Positions 44,186 through 52,965 of a DNA stretch of 64,000 bases are shown in pieces. The DNA is from Heliomarina baculiformis. Lineage in GTDB: Bacteria > Pseudomonadota > Alphaproteobacteria > Rhodobacterales > Rhodobacteraceae. The translations under genes and the position numbers were made by a program. The notes under the pieces are model-generated. The model saw only the letters and a list, made by a program, of their open reading frames with translations, made no database searches and had not been told where the DNA came from. Position 1 is the stretch's first letter. Each line of letters opens with the position of its first letter. Where the stretch lies: contig NZ_JAIMIC010000010.1 of NCBI RefSeq assembly GCF_019966545.1, positions 49,112 to 113,111 on the forward strand. The letters run 5' to 3'.

Positions 44186-45340
44186 TCAATCAGTGAACAG
44201 CGACCGTGCAATCCCGTTCTTATGTATCTGGGTCGTTCCCCCGGTGATCGTCAGCATCCGCACATCCCGCACCATCCGCTCCAACGGAAGCGAACCGAAA
44301 TAGCCGTAGCCGCCGAACATCTGCATGGCGTCATGGGTTACGCGTTGCGCCATTTCGGTGGCCTGAACCTTGGCGATCGAAGACAATGTGGGATCGGGCT
44401 GGCCGCGGTCGATCAACGACAGCGCCGTATAGCACAGCGACCGTGCGGCCTCGATCTGCACCTTCATGTCCGACATCATCCATTGCAGCCCTTGCATTTC
44501 AGACAGCGCCTTGCCGAATTGCCGGCGGGTTTTCATGTAGTCGCGCGCGAGGTCGAACGCCCCTTCGGCGACACCAAGCGCCAGAATCCCCATGCCGACG
44601 CGCGTGGCGTTGTAAACGCCCAGCGGGCGGACAAAGCCGCTGGAATTGTCGGCCAGCCCTTCGGTCACGATGTTTTCGGACGGCACCCGAACGTCGTCAA
44701 AGTGGATCTCGCATTCGTTGCAGCCGCGTGCGCCCATCTTCTGTTCGAGGATTTTCACCGTCACGCCGGGGCTTTCGCGTTCCACCAGAACCGTGCCAAT
44801 GCCGCGCGCGCCCTTGCTGTCGCAGAACCGCGCATAAACCAGAAGATAATCGGCCCGGTCGCCGAAGGTGGTAAAAATCTTGCCACCGTTCAGTACATAG
44901 TCGTTGCCGTCCTGCCGCAGCGAGGTCGTCACTGCCGTGGCGTCCGAGCCTGCCTCAGGCTCGGTCCAGGAAATCGCGCATTCGATCTCACCCGCCGCAA
45001 AGCGCGGCAGGAAATCGCGCTTCAGCGCGTCGCTGCCGCAGGTGGCGATGATCCGGGGCGAGACGTTCTGATCGTGGACGATCAGCGCGGTGTTGAAATC
45101 CACCTTCGCCAGTTCCTCGATCACGAGGTAGCAATCCACCAGCGGCGCACCACCGCCGCCAAATTCCTCGGGGATGGTCATGCCCAGATAGCCAAGCGCG
45201 GCCAGGCGATTGTGGTTTTCCTCGGGGTAGATACCTTCGCGGTCCCAGCGCGCGGCGCGGTCTCGGAATTCCCCCAGTGCCAGCTTGTGCGCGGCATCCT
45301 TGAGAGCGATCTGTTCTGTCGTCAACAAAGAGGGATGCAT
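44186..45340 (-). CDS. acyl-CoA dehydrogenase family protein without an evident catalytic Glu
   Basis: Full-length acyl-CoA dehydrogenase homologue, 384 residues. Flavin-domain signature AISWTEPEAGSDATAVTTS and C-terminal MKTRRQFGKALSEMQGLQWM and QMFGGYGYFGSLPLERM are well kept. Yet the C-terminal loop reads ITGGTTQIH and the helix-G position YNATRVGMG, so neither of the two known Glu positions is filled. It may be a partner of the adjacent ACAD (5 bp away), use another residue, or have another function. Overlap-free but tightly packed in the operon. Confidence 0.9.
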   Translation of the reverse strand: MHPSLLTTEQIALKDAAHKLALGEFRDRAARWDREGIYPEENHNRLAALGYLGMTIPEEFGGGGAPLVDCYLVIEELAKVDFNTALIVHDQNVSPRIIATCGSDALKRDFLPRFAAGEIECAISWTEPEAGSDATAVTTSLRQDGNDYVLNGGKIFTTFGDRADYLLVYARFCDSKGARGIGTVLVERESPGVTVKILEQKMGARGCNECEIHFDDVRVPSENIVTEGLADNSSGFVRPLGVYNATRVGMGILALGVAEGAFDLARDYMKTRRQFGKALSEMQGLQWMMSDMKVQIEAARSLCYTALSLIDRGQPDPTLSSIAKVQATEMAQRVTHDAMQMFGGYGYFGSLPLERMVRDVRMLTITGGTTQIHKNGIARSLFTD

Positions 45341-45345
45341 CCGCC

Positions 45346-46521
45346 CTACCCCCGCCGCTGGTTGAAGCTGTGGCCATAGACCATGGCGGCAATCGTGTTA
45401 CGCAGGATCTCAACGGTGCCACCGCCCAGCGCGAAACCGCGCGCGTCCCGCACCATACGCTCCAGGGGGTATTCGCGTGTATAGCCGTTATGGCCATGAA
45501 TCTGGAGCGCGTCGTTCGTGACCCGCTGCGCCATTTCGTTGGCGTAGAGCTTGGCCATGGTTGCGTCCATCGGATCGGGAAAGCCGTTCGGGGCCGGGTT
45601 GGTTGCCGCCCGATAGACCATCAGGCGCGCAGCATGGAGCTGCGTGGCCATGTCGGCGATCTTCCATTGCAGGCCCTGGAATTCCTTGATCGGGCGCCCG
45701 AACTGATGGCGGATCTCGGAATACGACTTGGCAGCCTCGAAAGCACCCTGCGCCAGCCCGACGCACATCGCTGCGTTGCCCACCCGCTCGGGACCGAAAC
45801 TGCTCATCAACAGCGCGAAGGAGCGCGAGCTTTCGGGATCGCCCTCAACCAGAACGTCCTCTGGGCCGGCCTTGTAGTTTTCAAGGATGATCTCGGCCTC
45901 TGTAAGACCCCGGCCACCCATCTTCAGCGATATGTGGCCGATCCGCGCGCCCGGCTTCTTCAGATCGACGACAAAGGCACCGATCCCCTTTGCTCCGCTG
46001 GCCTTGCCGAAACGGCAGAAGACCAACGCATAATCGGCCACATGGGCGCCCGTGGACCAGCATTTGTTCCCGTTCAGCACCCAGCCGTCGCCATCCTTGG
46101 TGGCCGTGGTGCGCAGGTCGGTCACGGCCGACCCAGCCTCGGGTTCGCTGATGGCGATTGCGATGAATTTCTTGCCGGCCGCCATGTCTGGCAGGAACCG
46201 CTTTTTCTGTTCGTCGCTGCCAAGAACGCTGATCGCCCGGGATGGGCCGTTCAGGTAGAGCTGCGAGACCAGCGCCGTGTTGAAACAGACCCGCGCCATT
46301 TCTTCTAGAAACACCGTGCCCTGGATCACCGGCGCGCCGGAGCCGCCGTATTCTTCAGGGATGAACATGCCCAGATAGCCAAGTTCGGCCAGCTTGTCGC
46401 GGTTTACGGTCGGAAACTCTTCGGTTTCGTCCCAATGGGCGGCCATGGGAGCAAACTCGCGCTCAGCCAGCTTGCGGGCCGCGTTGCGAAAATCCTCCAA
46501 TTCCGGATCGAGGTTGAACAT
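45346..46521 (-). CDS. acyl-CoA dehydrogenase
   Basis: Full-length acyl-CoA dehydrogenase, 391 residues. Seen: FIAIAISEPEAGSAVTDLRT, LNGNKCWSTGAH, SEIRHQFGRPIKEFQGLQW and QIHGHNGYTREYPLERMVRD. The C-terminal loop is LGGGTVEILR; a Glu is kept in the helix-G position (SFGPERVGNA). This is the likely catalytic member next to the Glu-less ACAD encoded downstream. It begins 1 bp after the stop of the CoA-transferase gene. Confidence 0.93.
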   Translation of the reverse strand: MFNLDPELEDFRNAARKLAEREFAPMAAHWDETEEFPTVNRDKLAELGYLGMFIPEEYGGSGAPVIQGTVFLEEMARVCFNTALVSQLYLNGPSRAISVLGSDEQKKRFLPDMAAGKKFIAIAISEPEAGSAVTDLRTTATKDGDGWVLNGNKCWSTGAHVADYALVFCRFGKASGAKGIGAFVVDLKKPGARIGHISLKMGGRGLTEAEIILENYKAGPEDVLVEGDPESSRSFALLMSSFGPERVGNAAMCVGLAQGAFEAAKSYSEIRHQFGRPIKEFQGLQWKIADMATQLHAARLMVYRAATNPAPNGFPDPMDATMAKLYANEMAQRVTNDALQIHGHNGYTREYPLERMVRDARGFALGGGTVEILRNTIAAMVYGHSFNQRRG

Positions 46522-46522
46522 G

Positions 46523-47713
46523 TCAGTAGGTGTCCTTTGATTGAGCAGAAGGCAGGTCCTGTTCCAGCGCGCTCAGGATGCGCGCCGTATCGGCGCCTGC
46601 GGCTGGTGCGGGGATAGGGGCGACCTGTGGGTGAGCCGCGAAACGCATCGGCAGCCCTGGAACAGGGACCTTGCCCAGGTCTGGATGCGGAAGGTCATGG
46701 ATCATACCGCGGGCGCGCATGTCTTCGTCCGACACCACTTCAGCGAGCGTGCGCACCGGGGCGCCCGGCACATGTGCGCCGCTCAGGGCCGCGAAAATCT
46801 CGGCGCGGGTATGACGTGAGGTCCACGCCGTCACCCAGCCATCGACTCGGGCACGCTGCGCGCAGCGCGCGGGCCCTTCGGCCAGGTCGGGATCTTCGGC
46901 CAGTTCAGGGCGGCCCATGGCGCGGATCAGTTGCTGCCAGTGGCGATCGTTCAGGCACATGATGGCCACCTGTCCGTCTTGCGCCGGAAACAGATCGTAG
47001 GGTGCGACCTTGAGCACAGCCTGACTATTGCCGGCCCGGTCAGCGAAACCGTGGGACGCCAACAGAAAACTTGCGATATTCGATGCCAGCGCGTGGTGTG
47101 CGACGTCCTGCATTGCGATTTGGACAAAATCCCCGCGCCCTGTCGCGCCGCGCGCATGCAACGCTGCCATAATGCCACCAAAAAGGTGGATACCGCCCAG
47201 AAAATCGGTGATCGCTGCACCGCATTTCACCGGTGGACCATCGGGAAACCCGGCCACCGACATCAGACCCGTCAGGGCCTGAATAGGAAAATCCATCGCC
47301 GGTGCATCGCGATAGACGGAATCAGCCGCGTAGCCCTTTCCTGACCCCATGACCAGGCGCGGATTGCGGGCACAGAGTGTTTCCCACCCCAGCCCCAGTT
47401 TCTCCATCGTACCGGGACGGAAATTCTCGATTAGAACATCGGCCGTATCTGCCAGCGCCAGCAGGGCGGTGCGCCCGTCCTTGGACCCCAGATCGAGCGT
47501 CACGCTCTGTTTGCTGGAATTGAGCATCATCGCTGCGGGGTTCTCGCGCCCACCCGCGATGCCGCGGATACTGTCGCCGCCGGGCGGCTCGACCTTGATG
47601 ACCTCTGCCCCCATGAGCGCGAACATCAGACCGCAATAGGGCCCAAGGTAGACCTGCCCGAGGTCGATCACCCTGAGACCGGCCAGCGGGCCACTGTCAG
47701 CCGCCGCGTTCAT
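46523..47713 (-). CDS. CaiB/BaiF family CoA-transferase (class III)
   Basis: Class III CoA-transferase, 396 residues. N-terminus LRVIDLGQVYLGPYCGLMFA, the segment NSSKQSVTLDLGSKDGR and the catalytic Asp region VKCGAAITDFLGG are typical of formyl-CoA/succinyl-CoA-type transferases. The start is the ATG that overlaps the crotonase stop by 4 bp; a long upstream in-frame extension is the shadow of the crotonase gene. It likely activates the acid imported by the TRAP transporter of the same operon. Confidence 0.9.
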   Translation of the reverse strand: MNAAADSGPLAGLRVIDLGQVYLGPYCGLMFALMGAEVIKVEPPGGDSIRGIAGGRENPAAMMLNSSKQSVTLDLGSKDGRTALLALADTADVLIENFRPGTMEKLGLGWETLCARNPRLVMGSGKGYAADSVYRDAPAMDFPIQALTGLMSVAGFPDGPPVKCGAAITDFLGGIHLFGGIMAALHARGATGRGDFVQIAMQDVAHHALASNIASFLLASHGFADRAGNSQAVLKVAPYDLFPAQDGQVAIMCLNDRHWQQLIRAMGRPELAEDPDLAEGPARCAQRARVDGWVTAWTSRHTRAEIFAALSGAHVPGAPVRTLAEVVSDEDMRARGMIHDLPHPDLGKVPVPGLPMRFAAHPQVAPIPAPAAGADTARILSALEQDLPSAQSKDTY

Positions 47714-48480
47714 GATCCGACAAAGCGCGGCGGACGCTTTTCCTTGAAAGAGGCGACCGCCTCGCGGTGATCTTCGGTCTGCATGATATGGGCTTCGGCG
47801 GTTGCCTCGATCTCGAGATAGGTCGCGAAATCGCAATCCATGCCACGGTTCAGCATCGACTTGCCCAGCCCAAAGGCTCGGGTCGGCCCTTCGGCCAGAC
47901 GCGCGGCCAGCGCAGCGGCCTCTGCGTCGAGCGCGTCTTCTTTGTGGATTGCGTGGACGATCCCAAGGTCGTGCGCCTCTTGGGCATCGATCACCTGGGC
48001 CGTCAGGAACATCGCCTTCGCCCGGTGCGTCCCGACCGTCCGCGCTAGCAAGTAAAGCCCGCCACCGTCGGGCACGATCGCCACGCGCGCATAGGCCTGG
48101 CAAAAGCGGGCCGAGGGCGCTGCCAGGATCACGTCAGCCAGAAGTGCAATGTTGAACCCCACGCCAAAGGCCGGCCCGGCAACCGCTGCGACGACCGGCT
48201 TTTCAAGATCATATAGCATCCGGGTTACGCGGTGCTGTTGTTTCATGCGGTCCCGCATGGCCACAGGCGAAGAACCGGCGAAAGTGTTGATGTCACCTCC
48301 GGCGCAAAACGCGCCCCCGGCGCCCGTGATCAACAGCGCGCGCACGCGGTCATCGTCGCGCACCTGGGTGACGATGTGTTCCATCTCTTTGCGTGCGTCT
48401 TGATCAAGGGCATTCTTCTTCTCGGGAAAATCGAAGGTCATCCGACCAACGCTTTCCGAGCGGCTGTAGAGCAAAGGCAC
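47710..48480 (-). CDS. enoyl-CoA hydratase/isomerase family protein (isomerase-like active site)
   Basis: Crotonase-fold protein, about 256 residues. Oxyanion segments AFCAGGDINTFAG and GPAFGVGFN. The first hydratase Glu is Asn (GFNIALLAD) and an Asp stands in AIVPDGGG, as in PaaG-type isomerases. The start is chosen as GTG at 48480: GGGAGGAGG lies 5 bases before it, and the sequence then begins VPLLYSRSESVGRMTFDF as family members do. The ATG at 48516 would add 12 residues without a ribosome site. First gene of the long minus-strand operon. Confidence 0.87.
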   Translation of the reverse strand: MPLLYSRSESVGRMTFDFPEKKNALDQDARKEMEHIVTQVRDDDRVRALLITGAGGAFCAGGDINTFAGSSPVAMRDRMKQQHRVTRMLYDLEKPVVAAVAGPAFGVGFNIALLADVILAAPSARFCQAYARVAIVPDGGGLYLLARTVGTHRAKAMFLTAQVIDAQEAHDLGIVHAIHKEDALDAEAAALAARLAEGPTRAFGLGKSMLNRGMDCDFATYLEIEATAEAHIMQTEDHREAVASFKEKRPPRFVGS

Positions 48481-48703
48481 CGCTTCCTCCTCCCAGAATG
48501 GGCTAGCATGGAACACGATAGGAGTGGCATTGATCGACGGGCTATAGTCCGGTGCGGAATATCACACATGCGTAAAATTCACCCGTTCTGTGTATTTCCT
48601 TGCGGTCTACTGGCACGCTTGTTTTGGCTTCCCTTCCCATGCGCGCCCGTCAAGGCTACGGGCCTCGGCACCCCCTGTTGAAACAGCAAAGAAGAAGTAG
48701 ACA

Positions 48704-49669
48704 ATGTACTCCGACACCCCTCTCGGCCGCTTGCGCCTGCCCTTGATCTGCTCGCCCATGTTCCTGGTGTCCGGGCCGGATCTTGTCATCGCCCAGTGCA
48801 AGGCCGGCGTTATCGGCAGCTTTCCGGCGCTGAACGCACGCGAGTCCGAAGGGGAGCCGCCGCTGCTCGACGCTTGGCTCAAGCGCATCACCGAAGAGCT
48901 TGACGCGCACAATCAGGCCAATCCCGATCGGCCCGCCGCGCCCTTTGCGGTCAACCAGATCGTCCATCGTTCGAATGATCGGATTGAGCGGGACGTCGAA
49001 ATATGTGCGCGCTGGAAAGTGCCGGTCTGGATTACATCAATGGGCGCACGAGAAGACGTCAATCAGGCGGCGCATGATTGCGGCGGCATTGTACTGCACG
49101 ACGTGATCAACAACAAATACGCCAGGAAAGCAATCGACAAGGGCGCCGACGGCCTGATCGCGGTCTGCGCTGGCGCGGGCGGCCACGCCGGTGCCTTGTC
49201 ACCTTTTGCGCTGGTTCAGGAAATCCGGGAATGGTTCGATGGTCCGCTTGCCCTGTCGGGGTCCATCGCGACCGGGCGTGCCGTTCTGGCGGCACAGGCC
49301 ATGGGCGCGGATTTTGGTTATATCGGATCGCCCTTCATTGCCATGACCGAGGCGGTGGCGTCGGAGGATTACAAGCAGATGATTGTCGACGGCGGGGCCG
49401 ATGATATTGTGTATACCAACTATTTCAGCGGCGTGAATGCCAACTATCTGAAACCGTCGGTACGGGCGGTTGGCCTTGATCCTGACAACCTAGCCGGTAT
49501 CGGCAACAAGCTCGATCTGGCCACCGGCGCCGTTCGCCCCAAGGCCTGGCGCGACATCTGGGGCAGCGGTCAGGGGATCGGAGCGGTGAAAGAGGTGATG
49601 ACGACGGCGGCGTATGTCGACCGTCTCGACCGGGAATACCACGCCGCCAAAGATGCCCTCGGTCCCTGA
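48704..49669 (+). CDS. NAD(P)H-dependent flavin oxidoreductase, nitronate monooxygenase family
   Basis: FMN-dependent TIM-barrel protein, 321 residues, of the 2-nitropropane dioxygenase/nitronate monooxygenase family. Seen: LPLICSPMFLVSGPDLVIAQ at the N-terminus, the FMN-site motif CAGAGGHAGALSPF, and PLALSGSIATGRAVLAAQAM with GADFGYIGSPF for phosphate binding. Many relatives beside acyl-CoA genes are not nitronate enzymes: IpdC, for example, is a flavin reductase of steroid ring degradation. A single-gene plus-strand unit divergent from the crotonase operon. Confidence 0.9.
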   Translation: MYSDTPLGRLRLPLICSPMFLVSGPDLVIAQCKAGVIGSFPALNARESEGEPPLLDAWLKRITEELDAHNQANPDRPAAPFAVNQIVHRSNDRIERDVEICARWKVPVWITSMGAREDVNQAAHDCGGIVLHDVINNKYARKAIDKGADGLIAVCAGAGGHAGALSPFALVQEIREWFDGPLALSGSIATGRAVLAAQAMGADFGYIGSPFIAMTEAVASEDYKQMIVDGGADDIVYTNYFSGVNANYLKPSVRAVGLDPDNLAGIGNKLDLATGAVRPKAWRDIWGSGQGIGAVKEVMTTAAYVDRLDREYHAAKDALGP

Positions 49670-49675
49670 CGAAAG

Positions 49676-49701
49676 AGGGCGGCAGGTTGCCCAGCCGCCC
49701 T
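49676..49701. terminator. terminator hairpin between convergent flavin oxidoreductase and CoA-ligase genes
   Basis: 8-bp perfect stem AGGGCGGC / GCCGCCCT with a 10-base loop, T-rich (TCTGTTCCT) on the plus side and CTTTC on the minus side. Located between convergent genes. Confidence 0.7.
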
Positions 49702-49740
49702 TCTGTTCCTGCCGTTGTCGCAGATGATCGAGAAGCGATC

Positions 49741-50937
49741 TCAGCCGTCTTTCTGGTTGATGATCAGTTCTGCATTCTCGGGTAGTTCCGAAACAATGCT
49801 CACCTCGTCGGCGCGGATTCGTGCATGCAGTTTGAAGGTTTCGACGGCGGCTGTTTCCGCAGCAGAAGCGTCGGCACCATCATCCAGCACAAGCGAGAGG
49901 CGGATCATGTCGCGATCGTTCTCGCGCGTTACCATGGCCTGCGCGGCCTTTGCGCCGGGCGTGCCGATGACAACTTCTTCGATCACGCGCGGGTAAACGA
50001 ATATCTCACGCACTTTGACCGCTGCGCCGACCCGGCCCTGCAGTGCGGAAATCCGGCTGACGGTGCCATCCGCGTTGCTCTCCAGCGCAAAGGCGCTGTC
50101 GCCGGTACCGAACCGGATCATCGGCCAGGTGGCATCGCGCGCGGTCACAACAACCTCACCAGGTTCCCCGTGAGCGACCTGTTCTCCGCTGACCGGATCG
50201 CAGATTTGCACCACGCGGTCGGGGTGAACCACATAGCCTTCGCCGCCATCCTCATAGGCGACAAGGCCCAGATCCGCAGTGGCATAGGCAGCCCAGGTGG
50301 AGACGCCATAGTCGGCCTCGATCCGGCGGCGCTTGGCCATCCAGTCGCCCATCTCACCGCCGAGGAAGGCCGTCTTTACCTTCCATGCGTCGCGGCCATA
50401 GGTTTCGATCACCTTGTCCGCCAGCGTCAGGAAAAACGCGGTCGAGGCGCAGATCGAGGTCACGCCGGTTTCGACGATGATCTGTGCCTGAAGCTCGGTA
50501 TTTCCAACGCCTCCGGGGATAACCGTGGCGCCGGCGGACTGTGCCGCTTCATCGAACAGCAAGCCTGCCGGCACGAGGTGGTACATCCAGGTGTTCAGGA
50601 TGATATCCCCGGGCCCCACGCCGGCCGCCTTGAACAGCAGGTCCAGACCGTGGCCGCCACCGCCCGAAAGTGCCGGTTCGAAAATCGGGCCGGGGGATAC
50701 GTAGATCCGCCCGATATCCTTGAGATCCGAGGCGAGGAACCCGCCGAAGGGTGGATTGTCACGCTGGATCTTCAGAAGCTCCTCCTTCTTCATCACCGGA
50801 AGACGCGAGAGGTCCGCCACCGATGTGACGGCTGCCGGATCAAATCCGGCAGCCGTAAATCGCGATTTCAGGCCAGGAGCCTTTTCGGCCGCAGCGGCAT
50901 AGGCTTGCGCTATATCTTGGTAGATATCTTCAGACAT
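49741..50937 (-). CDS. phenylacetate-CoA ligase-like AMP-binding protein with degenerate P-loop
   Basis: Distant PaaK-type adenylate-forming protein, 398 residues. The ATP P-loop SSGTTG is replaced by YVSPGPIFEPALSGGGG. Later elements are kept in altered form: TWAAYATADLG in place of the YxSTE motif, IRFGTGDSAF with the ribose-binding Asp, and a C-terminal Lys in LIINQKDG. It may activate an acid to its CoA ester, or have lost adenylation. The ATG at 50937 is preferred because GAGGAGG is 7-8 bases before it; the ATG six bases upstream is too close. Last gene of the transglutaminase-like operon. Confidence 0.83.
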   Translation of the reverse strand: MSEDIYQDIAQAYAAAAEKAPGLKSRFTAAGFDPAAVTSVADLSRLPVMKKEELLKIQRDNPPFGGFLASDLKDIGRIYVSPGPIFEPALSGGGGHGLDLLFKAAGVGPGDIILNTWMYHLVPAGLLFDEAAQSAGATVIPGGVGNTELQAQIIVETGVTSICASTAFFLTLADKVIETYGRDAWKVKTAFLGGEMGDWMAKRRRIEADYGVSTWAAYATADLGLVAYEDGGEGYVVHPDRVVQICDPVSGEQVAHGEPGEVVVTARDATWPMIRFGTGDSAFALESNADGTVSRISALQGRVGAAVKVREIFVYPRVIEEVVIGTPGAKAAQAMVTRENDRDMIRLSLVLDDGADASAAETAAVETFKLHARIRADEVSIVSELPENAELIINQKDG

Positions 50938-50964
50938 TTCCATGCCTCCTCGTCCAATCAGGCG

Positions 50965-51774
50965 TTAAAGCGGGCAGTCCTTGCGGAAGTTCGGCGCGCG
51001 CTTCTCCCGATGTGACAGAACGCCTTCCCTGACGTCTTCACCCATGAAACCGAGCATCTCCAGCGCGGTCGACGCATCGAAGATCGGGCCAGCCTGGCGC
51101 AGCCAGTTGTTCAGCGAATACTTGGTCCAGCGGATTGCGCTTTGCGAGCCGTTGGCCAGCTCGACGGCCGTGTCCAAAGCGATTTGTTGCAACTCGTCAT
51201 CTTCGACGCACATTGAGACAAGGCCGATGCGCTCGGCCTCTTCGCCCGAAACCGGCTTACAAGTCATCAGATAGTATTTCGCCTTGGCCATCGAAGTCAG
51301 CAGCGGCCAGATGATCGCCGCGACATCGCCAGCGGCAACACCCAGGCGCGGGTGACCATCGACAATCTTGGCCTTCTTCCCGGCAATCGAGATGTCGGCG
51401 AGGATGGCGACCACAAGACCGGCACCGGCCGCAGGTCCGTTGATCGCGGAAATAATGGGTTTGTTGCAGTTGATGATGTTGTAGACAAGGTCTTTGGCCT
51501 CTTTCCAAGTCTTCATGATCTCGTGCGAGTCGCCGATCATTTTTTCAATCAAGCTGAAATCACCGCCGGCGGAAAACGCCTTTCCCGCGCCGGTTACAAT
51601 GACCGCGTTGATGTCGGGATCGCGGTCGATATCGATCCACATGTCCGTCATCTGGGTATGGGTTTCCGCGTCCACGGAATTAAAGGACTCAGGGCGGTCA
51701 AAAGTGATGCGCAGGACGCGATCCGCCGGGTAGTCAAATTTCAGTTTGTCGTACTTTGCATAGCGCTCCGACAT
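50965..51774 (-). CDS. enoyl-CoA hydratase/isomerase family protein, unusual active site
   Basis: Crotonase-fold protein, 269 residues. Oxyanion hole AFSAGGDFSLIE (Ser for the usual Cys) and GPAAGAGLVV. The two hydratase glutamates are missing: GLVVAILAD and DGHPRLGVAAGDVAAIIWP. This GVAAGD pattern marks a crotonase subgroup of unknown activity as far as I can recall. GGAGGAAAAGAAC precedes the ATG. Encoded between an ACAD pair and the CoA-ligase-like gene in one operon. Confidence 0.86.
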   Translation of the reverse strand: MSERYAKYDKLKFDYPADRVLRITFDRPESFNSVDAETHTQMTDMWIDIDRDPDINAVIVTGAGKAFSAGGDFSLIEKMIGDSHEIMKTWKEAKDLVYNIINCNKPIISAINGPAAGAGLVVAILADISIAGKKAKIVDGHPRLGVAAGDVAAIIWPLLTSMAKAKYYLMTCKPVSGEEAERIGLVSMCVEDDELQQIALDTAVELANGSQSAIRWTKYSLNNWLRQAGPIFDASTALEMLGFMGEDVREGVLSHREKRAPNFRKDCPL

Positions 51775-51813
51775 AGTTCTTTTCCTCCGTAGGGTGTGGG
51801 TATGAGTATGGGT

Positions 51814-52965
51814 TCAGCCAGGCAGTCCGAGGACGGCCTTGGACAGAATGTTTCGTTGGATTTCGTTCGATCCACCGTAGATCGTGGTCGGTCTGGCCTT
51901 ATAAAAGCTCGCAAGGACATCGACACTTACGTTGCCGACTTGAAGTGGCCCGATTGTGCCACCGTCGGGGCCGGCCGCTTCGATCATAAGCTCGGTAATG
52001 CGCTGAAAGCACTCAGTCACCCAGATTTTGAGCATCGAGACATCCGCGCCGAGCGTTTCACCTCGCTTGAGCTGATCGGCAAAACGGGCGTATAGCGCGG
52101 CGTGATCTTCAACATCGAGTGCGGCTTGGGCAAAGCGGTCGCGGAACACCGGATCATCGAAAGCGCCACGGCCCCGGGCAAAGCTTTCCAGTTGCCCCAG
52201 TGCGTTCTGGGCCAGGCTTGGTGAGCCGATGAAGATGCGCTCGAAACTCAGAAGCGCCTTGGCCATCGTCCAGCCCTTGTTCAACTCGCCCACGAGGTTT
52301 TCACTGGGCGTACGGGCATTGTCGAAGAAGACCTCGCAAAACTCGGTCTCGCCCGACAGGGTAGTGATCGTGCGCACCTCGACTCCAGGTTGATCCATCG
52401 GAGCGAGCAGGAAACTGATGCCCTGTTGTTTCTTGGGCGCGTCCGGATCGGTGCGCACCAGCATGAAGATGTGCGTGGCATCATGCGCCATCGTGGTCCA
52501 GATCTTCTGTCCGTTGATGACAAATTCGCCGCCATCAATCTCTGCGCGTGTGCGCAGGTTGGCCAGATCGGATCCGGCGCCGGGTTCCGAATAGCCCTGA
52601 CACCAGATGTCTTCACAACTCAGGATACGCGGCAGCCAATAGTCTATCTGTTCCTGGGTGCCAAACTTGATAATCAGCGGGCCGACCATCTGCACGCCCA
52701 TGTCGCGGCCACGATTGACGCCCCAGCGTTGCTGCTCCTCGTAGAAAATCAGAAGCTTGGCGGCGTTCAGCCCCATGCCGCCGTATTCCGCAGGCCAGGC
52801 CGGCGCGACCCAGCCCTTGGCGTGCAGCTTGCGGTGCCAATGTTCGATCTCGGCGAACTTGGGACGATGCGGCAGGTGGCGCAGCTCCTCGGGATATTCC
52901 GCCTCGAAGAACTGGCGCACTTCTTTGCGGAAGTCCGCATCGCTCATTGCGTTGCAGTCGGTCAT
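51814..52965 (-). CDS. acyl-CoA dehydrogenase, catalytic subunit of a pair
   Basis: Acyl-CoA dehydrogenase, 383 residues, with the long N-terminal helical part (FRKEVRQFFEAEYPEELRHL). Seen: WCQGYSEPGAGSDLANLRTR, INGQKIWTTMAHD and TIYGGSNEIQRNIL. The EGT Glu is Gly; Glu is kept in the helix-G position, LLSFERIFIG. It resembles FadE-type large subunits of steroid side-chain dehydrogenases. The start overlaps the stop of the partner ACAD by ATGA; an upstream 12-codon extension is ignored. Confidence 0.92.
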   Translation of the reverse strand: MTDCNAMSDADFRKEVRQFFEAEYPEELRHLPHRPKFAEIEHWHRKLHAKGWVAPAWPAEYGGMGLNAAKLLIFYEEQQRWGVNRGRDMGVQMVGPLIIKFGTQEQIDYWLPRILSCEDIWCQGYSEPGAGSDLANLRTRAEIDGGEFVINGQKIWTTMAHDATHIFMLVRTDPDAPKKQQGISFLLAPMDQPGVEVRTITTLSGETEFCEVFFDNARTPSENLVGELNKGWTMAKALLSFERIFIGSPSLAQNALGQLESFARGRGAFDDPVFRDRFAQAALDVEDHAALYARFADQLKRGETLGADVSMLKIWVTECFQRITELMIEAAGPDGGTIGPLQVGNVSVDVLASFYKARPTTIYGGSNEIQRNILSKAVLGLPG

